Position numbers and translations under genes: made by a program. A stretch of DNA of 64,000 nt from Linyphia triangularis (taxonomy: Eukaryota > Arthropoda > Arachnida > Araneae > Linyphiidae), in contig OZ021725.1 of the NCBI GenBank assembly GCA_963978545.1, positions 86,660,305 through 86,724,304 on the forward strand, written 5' to 3'. The notes beneath the pieces were generated by a model that ran no database searches, was not told the origin of the DNA, and saw nothing but the letters and a program-made list of their open reading frames with translations. Shown piece after piece: positions 46,058-57,090 of this stretch. Numbering within the stretch: position 1 is the first letter of the stretch; the number at the start of each line of letters is the position of its first letter.

Positions 46058-46527
46058 CTGAAAAGACAAGTTTAAAGAATGAGTTATAGGCATGCAACGA
46101 AAGCTCCAAGGCCTCTTTCACACTGTGCGGACGGGTCCGCAAAAAATTTCACCAATGTGTATTTTGAGCGGAGCTTTTCACATGGCGCGGAGACCGGTCC
46201 GCAACTTCACAACCTCGTTCCTAAACTCTTCTAACTCATCTATGCAATAATTGAACTTTTAATTTTGAATCTTGACGTTTTTATAAAAAGTTGATAATTT
46301 ATAACCCGTAGTGAAAAACTCTTTTCTGCATAGTTAACTCATAGAATATTTTAGACAAATTTAAATTATGTAAAAAAGTCCATACCATGAAGCTATATTT
46401 TTTTTTCTCTCCTGTGCGGGCGGCGGGCCGCAGAAAAATCTGTCAGGCCCGCGGGCCCCGCGTAGTTGCTAACGCTGCTTTTTTTTTTATCGTTCCTTTA
46501 GATTAAATGCACCTTACAAATACTTAA

Positions 46528-46822
46528 CCCCTTTTAGTGCCGCACGAAAGCCTGTGCGTCGAGATTCTACCTTATCGCTCTAGCGTATGCAGTGCTTCGG
46601 CATCATCCAGCAGAAAACATTAAAAAAAAATATTTATTATAACTTTTTGTTAATTTCAATGCAAAGAATTTGAACCATTTATAACGTTTTATAAAGTTAT
46701 TTTGAAATACAGAACTTTTGTGATGCGTGATAGGCGCCAATGCTTGCGCAACGATATATCGTCGTTGGCACTTTTCGCAAGTGTAGCTAACAACGATACA
46801 ACGTCGTTCGGCACTAAAAGAG
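46528..46822. mobile_element. piggyBac-type MITE, family P4 (295 bp)
   Basis: TTAA on both sides (46524-46527, 46823-46826). Ends CCCCTTTTAGTGCCGCACGA and, inverted, CTCTTTTAGTGCCGAACGAC. Internal inverted words AACGATATATCGTCGTTG and AACGATACAACGTCGTT sit near the right end. Confidence 0.82.
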
Positions 46823-47230
46823 TTAAATAGATCAAATCCAGACTACGCTATAATAACTATACATAAACCGGCATTTATTTCATACATTTTATCTCAACTA
46901 TCATAATCACTAGCAGTTAATATTTTTGGAGGAAAAATTGTCACTGGTAGATCGACCTACAGTGGGTAAAACCGAAGCCAAAGTTACAAATAAATTAGCA
47001 TAATTTCTAATCCTTTGCTTCATATCTTCAGTAACTATTGAAATGTGTTTAATTTGATTCTTTAAAATAAGTTCATAATACATGTCTGTTTTTACAATAC
47101 TCAGCAAGTATTTAAATTGAAATATTTAGGAGATGTTGCTAAGTGCCATGCAAAAAAAGTTTCCGTACGCAATATGAAAATTAATTCTGACGTCTTCCAC
47201 AACAGACTTGCAGTAAATTTTCAAAACAGA

Positions 47231-48328
47231 AGTGTACGCAAGTGTTATGAAGACATGATTGCAACAATTGTTTAATTTTAGCTTGTAGCTGATTGTCTTA
47301 GAATGGATATCCTAAATTTATTCATGAGTTGGTGATTCAGTTATGAAATGATGGATTATCTATGATAAAAATTAGCGAAATATTTAATATATTGAAGTCT
47401 ATAGTACAATATATTATTGAAAGACACCGATGAGCTTCACACTTTTGAGGATAGAGATCAATCCGGAAAATCTTCAAAGCTAAAACGCTTGTATAAAAGA
47501 AATATCGTATAGTAAGGTTCAAGATAGTCTGCGAATAAGTGCACCTTAAGTCGCACAAGGCTTAAAAATTGATAAAAACATTGAAGTGACATCTCAAACG
47601 GTGAGAAATGTTATTAAAGAAGTGGATCTGAGTGGACTTGCAGCCCGTGAGAAGTCTTATATAAGTACATGAAACAGAAAAACGCGCATCGGTTTTGAAA
47701 AGTCTTTTCTAGTGATGAATTAAAATTAAATATCCAAGAGTCAGATAATCGAGTTATGGTCAGGAGAAAACGAAATTAACGAATGTTAACTTATAATTTA
47801 TGTGGAACTGTCAAACAGGGCGAAGGAGGCGTTATGGTTTGGGGGTGTATGAGAGCTGCTGCTGTCGATAATTTAAGTTAAATAGAAGGAAATAAGTATA
47901 GGTACGTGTATCTTGAAATTCCAAAGTAAAATGTCTTAATCAGTGTAAATAAATTGTCAATTGGGATTTGTCTTCAGTGGTTTTTTTCAGATCTTAAGCC
48001 ATGTGCGACTTGAGGTGCACTTATTCACGGATTATATTAAACCTTACAGTAGGATATTTCATTTATGCAAGAGTTTTAGCTTTGAAGATCTTCCGCATCA
48101 AACTCTATTCTCAAAAGTTTGAAGCTCACGGTGTCTTTCAATAATATATTGTACTATAGACTTCAATATATTAAAAATGTCGACAATTTTTTTCATAGGT
48201 AATCCATCATTTCATAACTGAATCACCAACTCAAGAATAGGTTAGGAACTCCATTTAAAGACAATCAGCAACAAGCAAAAATTAAACAACCGCTGCTATC
48301 ATGTCTTTATGACACTAGCGTACACTTA
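47231..48328 (+). pseudogene. Tc1 transposase relic in an inverted-duplicated element
   Basis: Plus-strand fragments in order: SIVQYIIERHR (about 47400-47432), VTSQTVRNVIKEVDLSGLA (about 47586-47643), FSSDELKLNIQESDNRVMV (about 47707-47763), VKQGEGGVMVWGCM (about 47811-47852), then NKYRYVYLEIP. These are the HTH, the first Asp block and the second Asp-region block of Tc1 transposases, broken by stops and frameshifts. The N-terminal coding part (47231-47560) recurs inverted at 48000-48328, giving arms of about 330 bp. Minus-strand frame 46910-47107 next to it is unassigned. Confidence 0.8.
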
Positions 48329-48756
48329 CAGTAATAACTACACTTTCCCGCACACACAGGTAAAATTCCGGACGCGAAAAGCAAAACCGATTTGTGAAAC
48401 ACTCCAGACAATTCAAAAATCGTTTGAAGTATTTCACTACTTGGGTATTAACTGAAAAAGACTTGCACAAAAATAGTTCGATTCAACCAACCAACTGAAT
48501 AGGAGACATGCTACAAAGTTATGGAGCACAGAATATGTTAATACGACACACAATTGTTTTACAACTTTGGAGAAAATGAATAAAAACGTCGTAGAACCTC
48601 ATATCGTATGATGGAAACGCAAAAAGCAATAAAAGATTACTTATTTAAGATATAAATTTATTAAATAAGTAAAGTAAAACTTACTGAAGGACGTCTGTCT
48701 TGTTTTAAAATTCAAGCAGGCCAAGTCAAGAATTTACAATCAAGCAGTAAAAGTTA

Positions 48757-48896
48757 AGCATTTAAATTCGAGCATTTAAAATCAAGCATTTAAAGTCGAG
48801 CATTTAAAATCAAGCATTTAAAGTCGAGCATTTAAAGTCGAGCATTTAAAATCAAGCATTTAAAGTCGAGCATTTAAAATCAAGCATTTAAAGTCG
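48757..48896 (+). repeat. 14-bp minisatellite, 10 units in two variants
   Basis: Ten exact 14-bp units AGCATTTAAA plus four variable bases. The order of the last four bases is TTCG, ATCA, GTCG, ATCA, GTCG, GTCG, ATCA, GTCG, ATCA, GTCG. The near-regular ATCA/GTCG alternation means a 28-bp higher-order unit. Degenerate units precede it (48715-48756). Confidence 0.95.
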
Positions 48897-48918
48897 AGCA
48901 GCATCGTCATTCGTTGAC

Positions 48919-48958
48919 AAGACTAAAATAAAAGAGCTAAGACTAAAATAAAAGAGCT
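48919..48958 (+). repeat. 20-bp perfect tandem duplication
   Basis: AAGACTAAAATAAAAGAGCT occurs twice head to tail, 22 bp after the minisatellite. Confidence 0.9.
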
Positions 48959-49049
48959 GCTGATACATTTTAAGCTTTTACTTCTGAGCAGTAGACTCCA
49001 ATATCATCATTTAAAGCTGATGCCAGATATATTGCAAATGTTAGCAAAT

Positions 49050-49465
49050 TTAATGATCGGTTCAAATGCCCTCCGCTTCAACTGCAACTTTTAAATAGCT
49101 TACAAACGGTTTCTGTTCATTGATCTCTAACTACAACTTCCAGATTGCGCTTGCTTGATTATTGACTTGAAGACGAGGAAAGCTTAACAAACCCCATAGT
49201 GATCTATACTATAGCAACTTCGCCCCAAACTAGTTACAATGTGGATGTAACCATGGCAACCTATTTCATAGCATTACGGGGGGGGGGGGGGAGTATTCAA
49301 TTGACTTCATCTGCTTGCAGAGAAGAAGTCGTTCATAAACTATCCAGAAGTTATAGTTTGAGATCAGAGGCAACATCCCCCTCAAACTAGATAGAATCTG
49401 TTTGTAACCATGGGCAAACCATTACAAAGCATTATGGGAGAAGTATTCAATCTCTTCTAAAGTAT
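49050..49465 (+). repeat. Dispersed repeat R, uninterrupted copy plus partial second unit
   Basis: TTATTGACTTGAAGACGAGG, AACTAGTTAC, GTAACCATGGC and GAGTATTCAATTGACTTC follow in the same order as in the copies split by LTR B and LTR D. A partial second unit (GTTTGTAACCATGGGC onward) follows at 49398-49455. A run of 14 G lies at 49278-49291. Confidence 0.75.
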
Positions 49466-49478
49466 TCAATTGGCTTAA

Positions 49479-49733
49479 CCCTGCGGAATGCGCGCCCTGA
49501 GTGGTCTCCCTACTTACTACTTATCTCGCTAAGATGCTAGTAGCAGTCGAGTGGAGAAGCCCATCTTTGCCTGCCATAGAAATAAAGAAATGTTTGATGC
49601 TTCCTCAATTCAAGTGTTTTGGAATGCTTTAACCAAACTCAAATAAAAAATGTTTCCGCTGTAAAATACATGAAAGACCTCTCAGGTCGATAGCGCGTTC
49701 CAAAGTGATTTTTTGATTGCGCGCACCTTAGGG
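49479..49733. mobile_element. piggyBac-type MITE, family P5 (255 bp)
   Basis: TTAA on both sides (49475-49478, 49734-49737). Ends CCCTGCGGAATGCGCGC and, inverted, CCCTAAGGTGCGCGC. No coding capacity. Confidence 0.75.
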
Positions 49734-49874
49734 TTAAACAGTTAAGGGATTTCTTCAAATCACTTACTTTCTTTAGGGAAATCACCCCCACAGAGTTGTA
49801 ATTTTAACATCTTCCCTGAATTGATCATATACCTTAGGGATCAAATTTCCGTTTCCACTATTTCCCTGAGACAT

Positions 49875-49880
<6 letters not shown>

Positions 49881-49920
<40 letters not shown>
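49881..49920. repeat. (TG)20 microsatellite
   Basis: Forty bases of uninterrupted TG. Confidence 0.97.
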
Positions 49921-49921
<1 letters not shown>

Positions 49922-50139
49922 TTGAATGAGTTAGGTATACTATGCTTACTACCTGCTTTCTTGCCTTATGAAGGATGATTAAAGAATCTTCACCTCTAAA
50001 TTTTCTTCTTTTTTTTTCGAATAAAATAAAAGTAACCTCTAGTTAGTCAAATAGTACGTGGCTAATAGTACGCACTTATTGCACAGAAGACTGCCAAAAT
50101 GGTTCTGGAATAAGTTGAAACATAAGAGGTAAAAAAATG

Positions 50140-50310
50140 TGTTGGTTGTTTTCAGATTATCTGGCACAGTCGGCAACACGAGGGATATAATGCGCCGAAA
50201 CATTCGTCATTAGACAAGCCAACATACATTTACAAACACCCATGCCAACACGGGACTCGAACCCGCAATCTCGTGGTCTAGAAGCTAGCACGCTAACCAC
50301 TATACCGTTT
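50140..50310 (-). mobile_element. tRNA-derived SINE, family 1, copy 4
   Basis: Flanked by perfect 12-bp repeats GGTAAAAAAATG (50128-50139 and 50311-50322). Nearly identical to copy 3. The tRNA head lacks its first few bases. Confidence 0.92.
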
Positions 50311-50329
50311 GGTAAAAAAATGGGTATTC

Positions 50330-51520
50330 TTAAAACATAAGTTTATTTAACAATAACTCTTCCTCCAATTTCGACTTTTTTTCCCAATAATTTGCGATTT
50401 CTATTTATTTCTTAACAGTTGTTCATCTTGCCCTAAAAGCAAACACTTAAAAAGGGCTACTCAGAAAATTTTGTATGAAATAGAAATCGTAGAAAGTATC
50501 ATTCTAATTTTTCAATTTCCCAATTTCCCTTGGCCAAAATATTAAAAAACAGGGGATTGTAATTAAGAAACTCGGAAATCACTCTATAAATGAAAAACAA
50601 CACTAAAAAAAATTATGGTAAGAGCATCTCAATTATATTAACAACCATATTCATTGATTCACATTCCCTGTCTATTAATTTCATTCTTTATTCAAGAGTA
50701 AAAAAATAATAATTACGGAAAGACATATAAGCCCTAGTCTTTCTTTTCCCTCCTTTTAAAAGCTTTTAATAAATTACTTTTCCAAACACACGCTCTAATA
50801 CCCCTGGGAAATCAAAAAGTAATGATAATTAAAAGTTTACCTCGAGACGCCAAACAGGAAAAAAAAAAAAAAAAAAAAAAAAGATGGATGACGGTATAAT
50901 GCAATAAATCCTTCAAAGATAGATGTATCTAACTAATGAAATTTCTTCAAATATTAAACGAAACGTTCTTGTGTTCTTTTTACTTCTTCATAATTATCAC
51001 ACACCGTGAAAATAATAATCTCTAAATTGCTAGTAAAGTTTCTACACAAACAACTAAGAGATTACTAATTTAACGGTGTGGGATTATTATCTATATAGAT
51101 TATCTATGTAACCTATGCGTAGCGCCAAAATAATTGTAACAAAATTTAAACCTTCGAGAGGGAATTGTCTTTTAAAAGGGAAATTTCCCCACTTTTGCGT
51201 CCCGAAAGAGAGTAAACCAGGAATATTTCCATTAGAAGCCCCACAGGCTACCGTCACAAAGTCTAGCGTTGTCTGTTGCCATTTCCCACGGGGTATTCCA
51301 GAAGTGACATCTAAATTTGCCGTATAGCATCCTTTTTTTGACGCCAATATTATGCATGCACATCCCTTTATTAAATCGACGAGTCTTGTAGCAACCGACA
51401 CCAACAAGACTATCTGACGAGAGCTATTCTGTTGATAGATAGTAGCCACGTCTTTTAATTAGGAGAACGAAGGTTAAAATGGACGCAAACTGCAGGTTAA
51501 CGTGGATTTCGAAAAATGAA
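50330..51520. other. Intergenic, nothing recognised
   Basis: AT-rich with a long poly-A tract (about 50860-50881). Chance frames of up to 120 codons on both strands at 51087-51449 have no family resemblance. Confidence 0.45.
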
Positions 51521-51529
51521 GATTGGGTT

Positions 51530-51705
51530 GGTTGATTTGTATGCTCAAAGACCTAGTTTTTAGCACAATGACGACTAATCAGGCCGGTACCTACGGCTTC
51601 ACATGGATTCCGAACCACAACGAAAATCCATGCCTAACCCTGGATTCGAACCCGGCACCTTTGGAATGTACGATCAGAGCACTAACTACACAGCCATCAG
51701 GTGGG
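51530..51705 (-). mobile_element. tRNA-derived SINE, family 2, copy 2
   Basis: Minus-strand GCCCACCTGATGGCTGTGTA head, box A-like TAGTTAGTGCTC, and a perfect box B GGTTCGAATCC. The tail reads into CAACCAACC. Imperfect flanking similarity (CGAA..ATGAAGA) may be a decayed target duplication. Confidence 0.7.
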
Positions 51706-51867
51706 CCCGAATCATGAAGAACATCAGTGATGCATAATATTATTCGAATTTCGCATCTTGGTACATTGGTTGGTTGGTTGAATTTGGATATTTCGGACAC
51801 AAGAGCTATACGCAGATAATACTGCACCAAAATAAACATTAAATACCTAACTCCAAGGAGTAGAGCC

Positions 51868-51940
51868 CACCTGAAGACTATGTGGTTAGCGCTCTGACCC
51901 GGGCAAAAGGTACCAGGTTCAAATCAGAGATTAAGTTGTG
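51868..51940 (+). repeat. SINE family 2, 5' fragment
   Basis: GCCCACCTGAAGACTATGTG, then GGTTAGCGCTCTGAC and a decayed box B GGTTCAAATCA. Only the tRNA-like head is left. Confidence 0.6.
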
Positions 51941-51954
51941 GAAGTTTTTTTTTT

Positions 51955-52275
51955 TTTTAAAGCAAAGTGCTAAAGAACTTACTTAAATGCCAAAATTGGA
52001 AAACGTAATTTAGCTCTTTTGCTGAAACATTTAGCCACAAAAATTGCAAAACCACCATTTTTATTACCGGAAGATTATTCATTGACGTAAACGAACAAAC
52101 CAGCTGACGGATTGGTTTCAGGGCATTTTCTTTTCTTAACATTTAAACTAATTTTTTAAAGAACTTTTGTTTGAATATTTGGAATCAGAAAGGAACTCTT
52201 CATAAATATAAACTAATTTCACTCGTTTTTAAAAAAAAAAAAATTAAAAAAAAAAAAAAATGCGGGAATTGTTCA
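51955..52275 (+). repeat. Dispersed repeat family Q, copy 3 (partial)
   Basis: TCTTTTCTTAACATTTAAA, ATATTTGGAATCAGA and ATTTCACTCGTTTTTAAAA match 8092-8205 in order. Confidence 0.65.
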
Positions 52276-52303
52276 TTGCTAAGCAAGTTTCTCTCAATAT
52301 TAA

Positions 52304-52517
52304 CCCTTTGAACTCGAGGCCTTTTTCGCGCGGAGGAACCAGCAATTCGCGATGTTACCCGCCATTTTTGATTCGGTTCGCGGTTACAGATCAGCTGCAA
52401 AGAAATTAAAAACAGTCATTGGCCTTGCATTGAATTTCCGCATCAAACCTAGTGGTCCTCTCGAGTTGCGGCATTCAATCATGTGGTGAGTGACAATCAC
52501 CTCTCGAGTGCAAAGGG
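52304..52517. mobile_element. piggyBac-type MITE, family P6 (214 bp)
   Basis: TTAA on both sides (52300-52303, 52518-52521). Ends CCCTTTGAACTCGAGG and, inverted, CCCTTTGCACTCGAGAGG. No coding capacity. Confidence 0.85.
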
Positions 52518-52600
52518 TTAAAAATCCACCTTCCAATTTAAGAGAAAAAAATTACACTGTCAAAGACCTTTCAATGGAAGAGAGATTTATTTTCCAACCA

Positions 52601-52602
<2 letters not shown>

Positions 52603-52631
<29 letters not shown>
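52603..52631. repeat. Poly-A tract of 29
   Basis: Uninterrupted A; another of 33 lies at 59419-59451. Confidence 0.95.
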
Positions 52632-52632
<1 letters not shown>

Positions 52633-53164
52633 CGAATCGCTCTGGTATAAAGCAACTGGCAGAACACATAAAAGAAAGCCAACTTGGCGTGAAATAATTC
52701 CATCCGCCAAGGGATTATCGGCGCGAAAAATCGTCTATTACAGCAAAATCCATTTCTTTACTTCTTCCAACTTTCTCTTATTCCGATGTTGCCATTTCTA
52801 GGAAGAGAATTTAGTGTCTTGATAATAAAAAGAAAGATAAGAACAGATAGATGGAAGAAAATAAAAAAAAACGAAGCAATAGAATAAGAAAGAAAAAAAT
52901 CTGAAAAACCGGAAGTTCATAAAAGAGCATTCGGATAAAGCCCACTAAAACGCTATTACAAGATGTTGATGAATTTTCGACGACAAATACATTTTTTCTC
53001 GCGGCAGTCCAAACGATAATGATAAAAATTTATAATCTGACAGCAAACTGGGGGGTGTTAAATATCCAGCAACTTTCAATTACACTTAATACTGTTGGTC
53101 ACTACATTTAAATTTGTCATGGATTGGTATAATAACCGTTTTCTTTTTAAAATTTTTATTATTT

Positions 53165-53660
53165 TGAGAAATGCCCAGTTTGGCAGGAATTATCAAAAAA
53201 AAAAAAAAAAAATGACGAAGTTGGTGATATATTTTCCGATATATATTACATTATTCTAGTAAGTGCAACAGAGAAAAACAGTTTTTGTTGGGCGATGATG
53301 CTCAAAGGAAGAGAACTCTGTGTTAAAAGACATTGGTTTTTTACCTTTTTACCCCTTCATCACAATTCTACGGAAATTTTGGAGGTAAAGTTGTTAAGAG
53401 CACCTTAAAAGGCATTATCAAAGCGATTTAGATCCGAATCGTTAGAACTGTTTTTAGCGATTGCTGAAATAGACATTTTTCAGTGGCAGCTGATTCATTC
53501 GCATGCGCAATTTTGCCAAAAACCTTAATGACAGGTCCCATGTCCACTAGTACTAACATACGTAAAATTTGAACAAAGATCAATCCGTTCGGAAGTTATG
53601 CTGACCACAGATATGTTTCTATACAACTTTTTTTTTTTAACGCATTACGTTCCCAAAACG
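53165..53660 (+). repeat. Dispersed repeat family S, copy 2
   Basis: Matches 23570-24140 in order, including GGGCGATG, AAAGGCATTA and AACCTTAATGACAGGTCCCA. Confidence 0.7.
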
Positions 53661-53928
53661 TGCAGAAATAATAATAATAAAAAAATAAAAAATAAATAAA
53701 AAAATCGAAATTTTGCTTTTGACCGAATCAAAAGTTTCACTAACCCTATGCTAACATATGAGTAATTAAAAGTACAAAATTATTTAAATAGTGGCACAGT
53801 TCAATTTGCATGATCTTTGAAATAGTAAGTCCTAGAATTGATATAAAAATAAGACAAATTTAATTCAACTGTTTAGTCAAATTTATGAGTCTTATTTAAT
53901 TAAGAGATACTGATAGAGAACATAATAA

Positions 53929-54684
53929 TGTTACGAATTTTTGTATATTTGTAAATATTTCGTAGTGTAATTTTGTAAATAGGAAAATTTATGTACATTT
54001 CGCATAAGGCAGGGCAATAGTTCGTCTTAACTTGGCTTCCCTGCAGTGTGTCTATTAATGCTTGATAACGAGTTTTACAAGGAGCAGGGCATTTAACATT
54101 ATGGTAATGACAATCTCGCCAAATTGGCGAGATAGAGCTAAGTTGGCGAAGGTTTTGGCGACTAATTTTTTCGCCAAATTTGGCGAGAAGTCGCCAAATG
54201 TCACCAAACTTGGCGACCATTTGGCGACATTTTCGGTCCTCATGTACATGTATACGACTTTTCAACTACAATCTGGAAAGTTCTCCAAATATCTACCTCT
54301 AGAAATTTCAAGAATGTTCGCCTCCCCTATATAAGCTCGGCCATGAGTTGGGTTAGTGAATTAGTTGACTGGTGAGTTGACTGGAATTACTGAGTTAGTT
54401 GAGATACTGACTGAGTGGAGTTACTGACTTGGTTGTCTGTCAGCGAGCATTCAGAGAGTTCCGAAAGCGAACTGTATTGCATTGTCTTTTGCGGCGATTT
54501 AGCAGTTGTGTGTCAAGTTTAACTGCTGTTGTGTGCTCTATTGTTGTGAAAAGAGCTGTATTGAGTCTACTAGAATGAGAAGTTCTGGAGTTGTAAGAGA
54601 ATCTGCGAAGATTCATATCGGAATAAATTTCTGAAAGTTTTGATCTGCTTTGGCTTCAATTCTTTCGAACCCAAACACGCAACA
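53929..54684 (+). mobile_element. Solo LTR C
   Basis: Starts TGTTACGAATTTTTG, ends CACGCAACA, flanked by ATAA (53925-53928, 54685-54688). TATATAAG box near 54328, leader GAGTTGACTGG-rich, AATAAA near 54623. TTGGCGA cluster at 54115-54230 with the palindrome TCGCCAAATTTGGCGA. Confidence 0.88.
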
Positions 54685-54689
54685 ATAAA

Positions 54690-56030
54690 TTTATAAATTA
54701 TATACTAAATTAAAGGCTCGCTTTTAGACTTCCACGTCTGACGAATTTACAATCACACATTGCGTTATTAATTTAAAAATCGAACTTGAAAAATCAGGAA
54801 AGGCCAAAATTATTTTGAAGTTGTGATAGAAGTAGATGGCAGCAGTGTAGAAAAGAGAAAATCTCAATTTAATCACATCGAAATCATTATCGTATCATTT
54901 CAAAAATATATTCAGCTTTTTCCCAATGCATTTCTTAAAAAAAAAACCTTGTTTTCATGTTTAAAAACCTTTACTTTTTAAAACACGACCTTAATAACGG
55001 CTACGAAATGGAAAATATTCCTATTCGAACTTGCTCTTTTTAAATATATTGAAAAAAAAAGTCACCTACCTTCAAAATATGCAGTACTGAAGAAAGAATT
55101 GGCAACAAAGCAATTGAGTTAAAATAAAAACACAGCATCAATGATATAGTAACTCTAGAATTCAATTTCGACACTCAACGGATATATAATAAACCGATCA
55201 AAAACTGTAAAAAAAAATCAAATCTGAAAACAACCCCTTAAGGATATACGCTTAGTAAAAAGAATTGCGCTTGAACAAGAGGTAAGGATAAAATTATATT
55301 AAAAAATAAAGTTGTAACACCGAAAGAAAAGTTTTAATTACGAGCTTATTTGATTTTAAATTAATTGGGGTACAACCCAAAAACCAGCCCGGATGAGACG
55401 GCGAAATAAATTTAAAAAGTGAAACTGGCTCCTCCTTGTGGGATAAACTTAGTAAAATCAAAGTCGCTTTCTCCGAAAGAAAGAAACCGGTTGTAAACAA
55501 GCATTAATTAAAGGCGAAACAAAAGTTATGGAAACTAGAGTCTTCTTAAAAGTGTTTGAATAAGCAATTGTTGCGATTTTAATAATTTAAAGATTTCTTT
55601 AAAGATCTATAGAGAGCGGAAAAGAAAGAGTGTGTAAAATAAATAGCGAGTAGTTTTAGCTCGGTGAAGGGGAGGAAAAGAAGAAAAAAAAAAGGTTGAA
55701 TGGAAAATGCAGCCGAAAGTGAAATTTAATTATGTTTCGGTAATCAGTATCAAAGGAAGGGTATAGATTAGATTTACTTTTGCCTTAAAGAATCCGATGA
55801 AAGAAGTTAGTAGATTGAAAAATTTCATTCGCGACTTTTAAGAAGTAATGAAGCGCATTGTTTGGCTGTGCAATTTTTCGTCTCATAAAATAAGATTAAT
55901 CACGGCGCTGTGCGAGCCCAAGAGAAAAAGGAATGTAAATAAAGTCACAAAATATTACGAGATTGAAAGGCAAAGATCTGATATTTTCGACAGGAAATAC
56001 CTTCATTTTTAATTCTTTCTTTTAAACTTT
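54690..56030. other. Intergenic, nothing recognised
   Basis: AT-rich. A segment around 54830-54870 shares about 40 bases (inverted) with 5090-5135, around CTGCCATCTACT, probably an old MITE fragment. Confidence 0.45.
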
Positions 56031-56036
56031 TGAATA

Positions 56037-56132
56037 TGGCATGCTTGCTTATTGACTTGAAACCTAAAGAAGGCTTAACAATCCCCATATAGATTTATAT
56101 TAGTAACTCCCTAAGCTAACTAGTTAAAATAT
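56037..56132 (+). repeat. Dispersed repeat R, first part, interrupted by LTR D
   Basis: GCTTGCTTATTGACTTGAAA, GGCTTAACAATCCCCATA and AACTAGTTAAAAT match 49150-49240. The repeat resumes at 56949. Confidence 0.75.
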
Positions 56133-56944
56133 TGTTGCGTTGGACGAGTTCGAAAGATTTGAAGCCAAAGCAGATCAAAACTTGCAGATATTTATTCCAA
56201 TATCACTCTTCACAGATTCCTTTACAACTCCAGAACTTCTCATTCTAGTAGACACAATACAGCTCTCTTCACAACAATAGAGCACAAAACAGCAGTTAAA
56301 AACTTGACAACACAACTGCTAAATCACTGCAAAAGACAATGCAATACAGTTCGCTTTCGGGACTCTCTGAATGCTCACTGAGACTCAGTATCTCAATTCA
56401 GTAATACCAGTCAACTCACTAGTCAAGTCAGCAACTGACTCAACTAACAACTAACTCAGTGACTCAAAATCAGTCAACTAACTTCCCCGCTCTCTTGGTC
56501 AGCCCTATACAGGACAGGTGAACATACGTGAAACCTCCAGAGACAGACACCCGGAGAACCCTCCAGATCGCAGTCGAAAAGCCCCACGCATGCACATATG
56601 GGGACCGAAAACGCAGCCAAACGGCGGCCAAGTTTGGTGACATTTGGCGATTTCTTGCCAAATTTGGCGACAAAAAATTAGTCGCCAAAACCGTCGCGAA
56701 CTTGGCTCCATCTCGCCAACCCGGCGAGACCACCACCACCACCACAATGCCAAATGCCCTGCTCCCCAAAACTCGCCTCCCAGAGCCACCCCCGCAAAAC
56801 TCGCCACCAAGCATCAAGACCCATAATTCCGGGAAGCCAACCCAAGACGAACCACTGCACCGCCCCAAGCAAAATGTACACAAACTTTACCATTTACAAA
56901 ATTAACACCACGAAACATTCACAAATATACAAAAATTCGTAATA
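56133..56944 (-). mobile_element. Solo LTR D
   Basis: Minus-strand start TATTACGAATTTTTG (second base decayed from TGTTAC), end CGCAACA, flanked by ATAT (56129-56132, 56945-56948). Same family as A, B, C and E. Overlapping open frames of 60-137 codons within it arise from the GC-richer TTGGCGA region and are not genes. Confidence 0.85.
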
Positions 56945-56948
56945 ATAT

Positions 56949-57090
56949 GTTTGTAACCATGGCAATTTATCACATAGTATTATGGGGGGGGGGGGGGGGG
57001 AGGGGAGTATTCAATTGACAACATCGACTTGCAGAGCAGAAACGGCTCATAAGGCATCTAGAAGTTGTAGTTTGAAACTATGCGTAATCT
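56949..57090 (+). repeat. Dispersed repeat R, second part
   Basis: GTTTGTAACCATGGC, a run of 17 G (56984-57000), GAGTATTCAATTGACAAC and AGAAGTTGTAGTTTGA match 49246-49360. Confidence 0.75.

Noticed and set aside
46107..46480. PIF/Harbinger-like MITE, from the start GGCCTCTTTCACACTG and the paired CGGACGGGTCCGC
   Set aside because: No matching inverted right end or 3-bp duplication was found, so only a truncated end could be claimed.
46910..47107. 65-codon minus-strand frame upstream of the 497-residue gene as its missing exon
   Set aside because: No splice phase links it to the 5' UTR exon, which is noncoding; it lies beside the Tc1 relic. Kept only as unassigned.
51087..51449. 120-codon minus-strand frame with a 70-codon plus-strand frame opposite
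   Set aside because: No family resemblance, no splice sites or start context, and open on both strands as expected of a GC-richer patch.
56470..56942. Several overlapping frames of 60-137 codons on both strands
   Set aside because: All lie in LTR D, where GC-richer TTGGCGA words and a CCA microsatellite remove stop codons.
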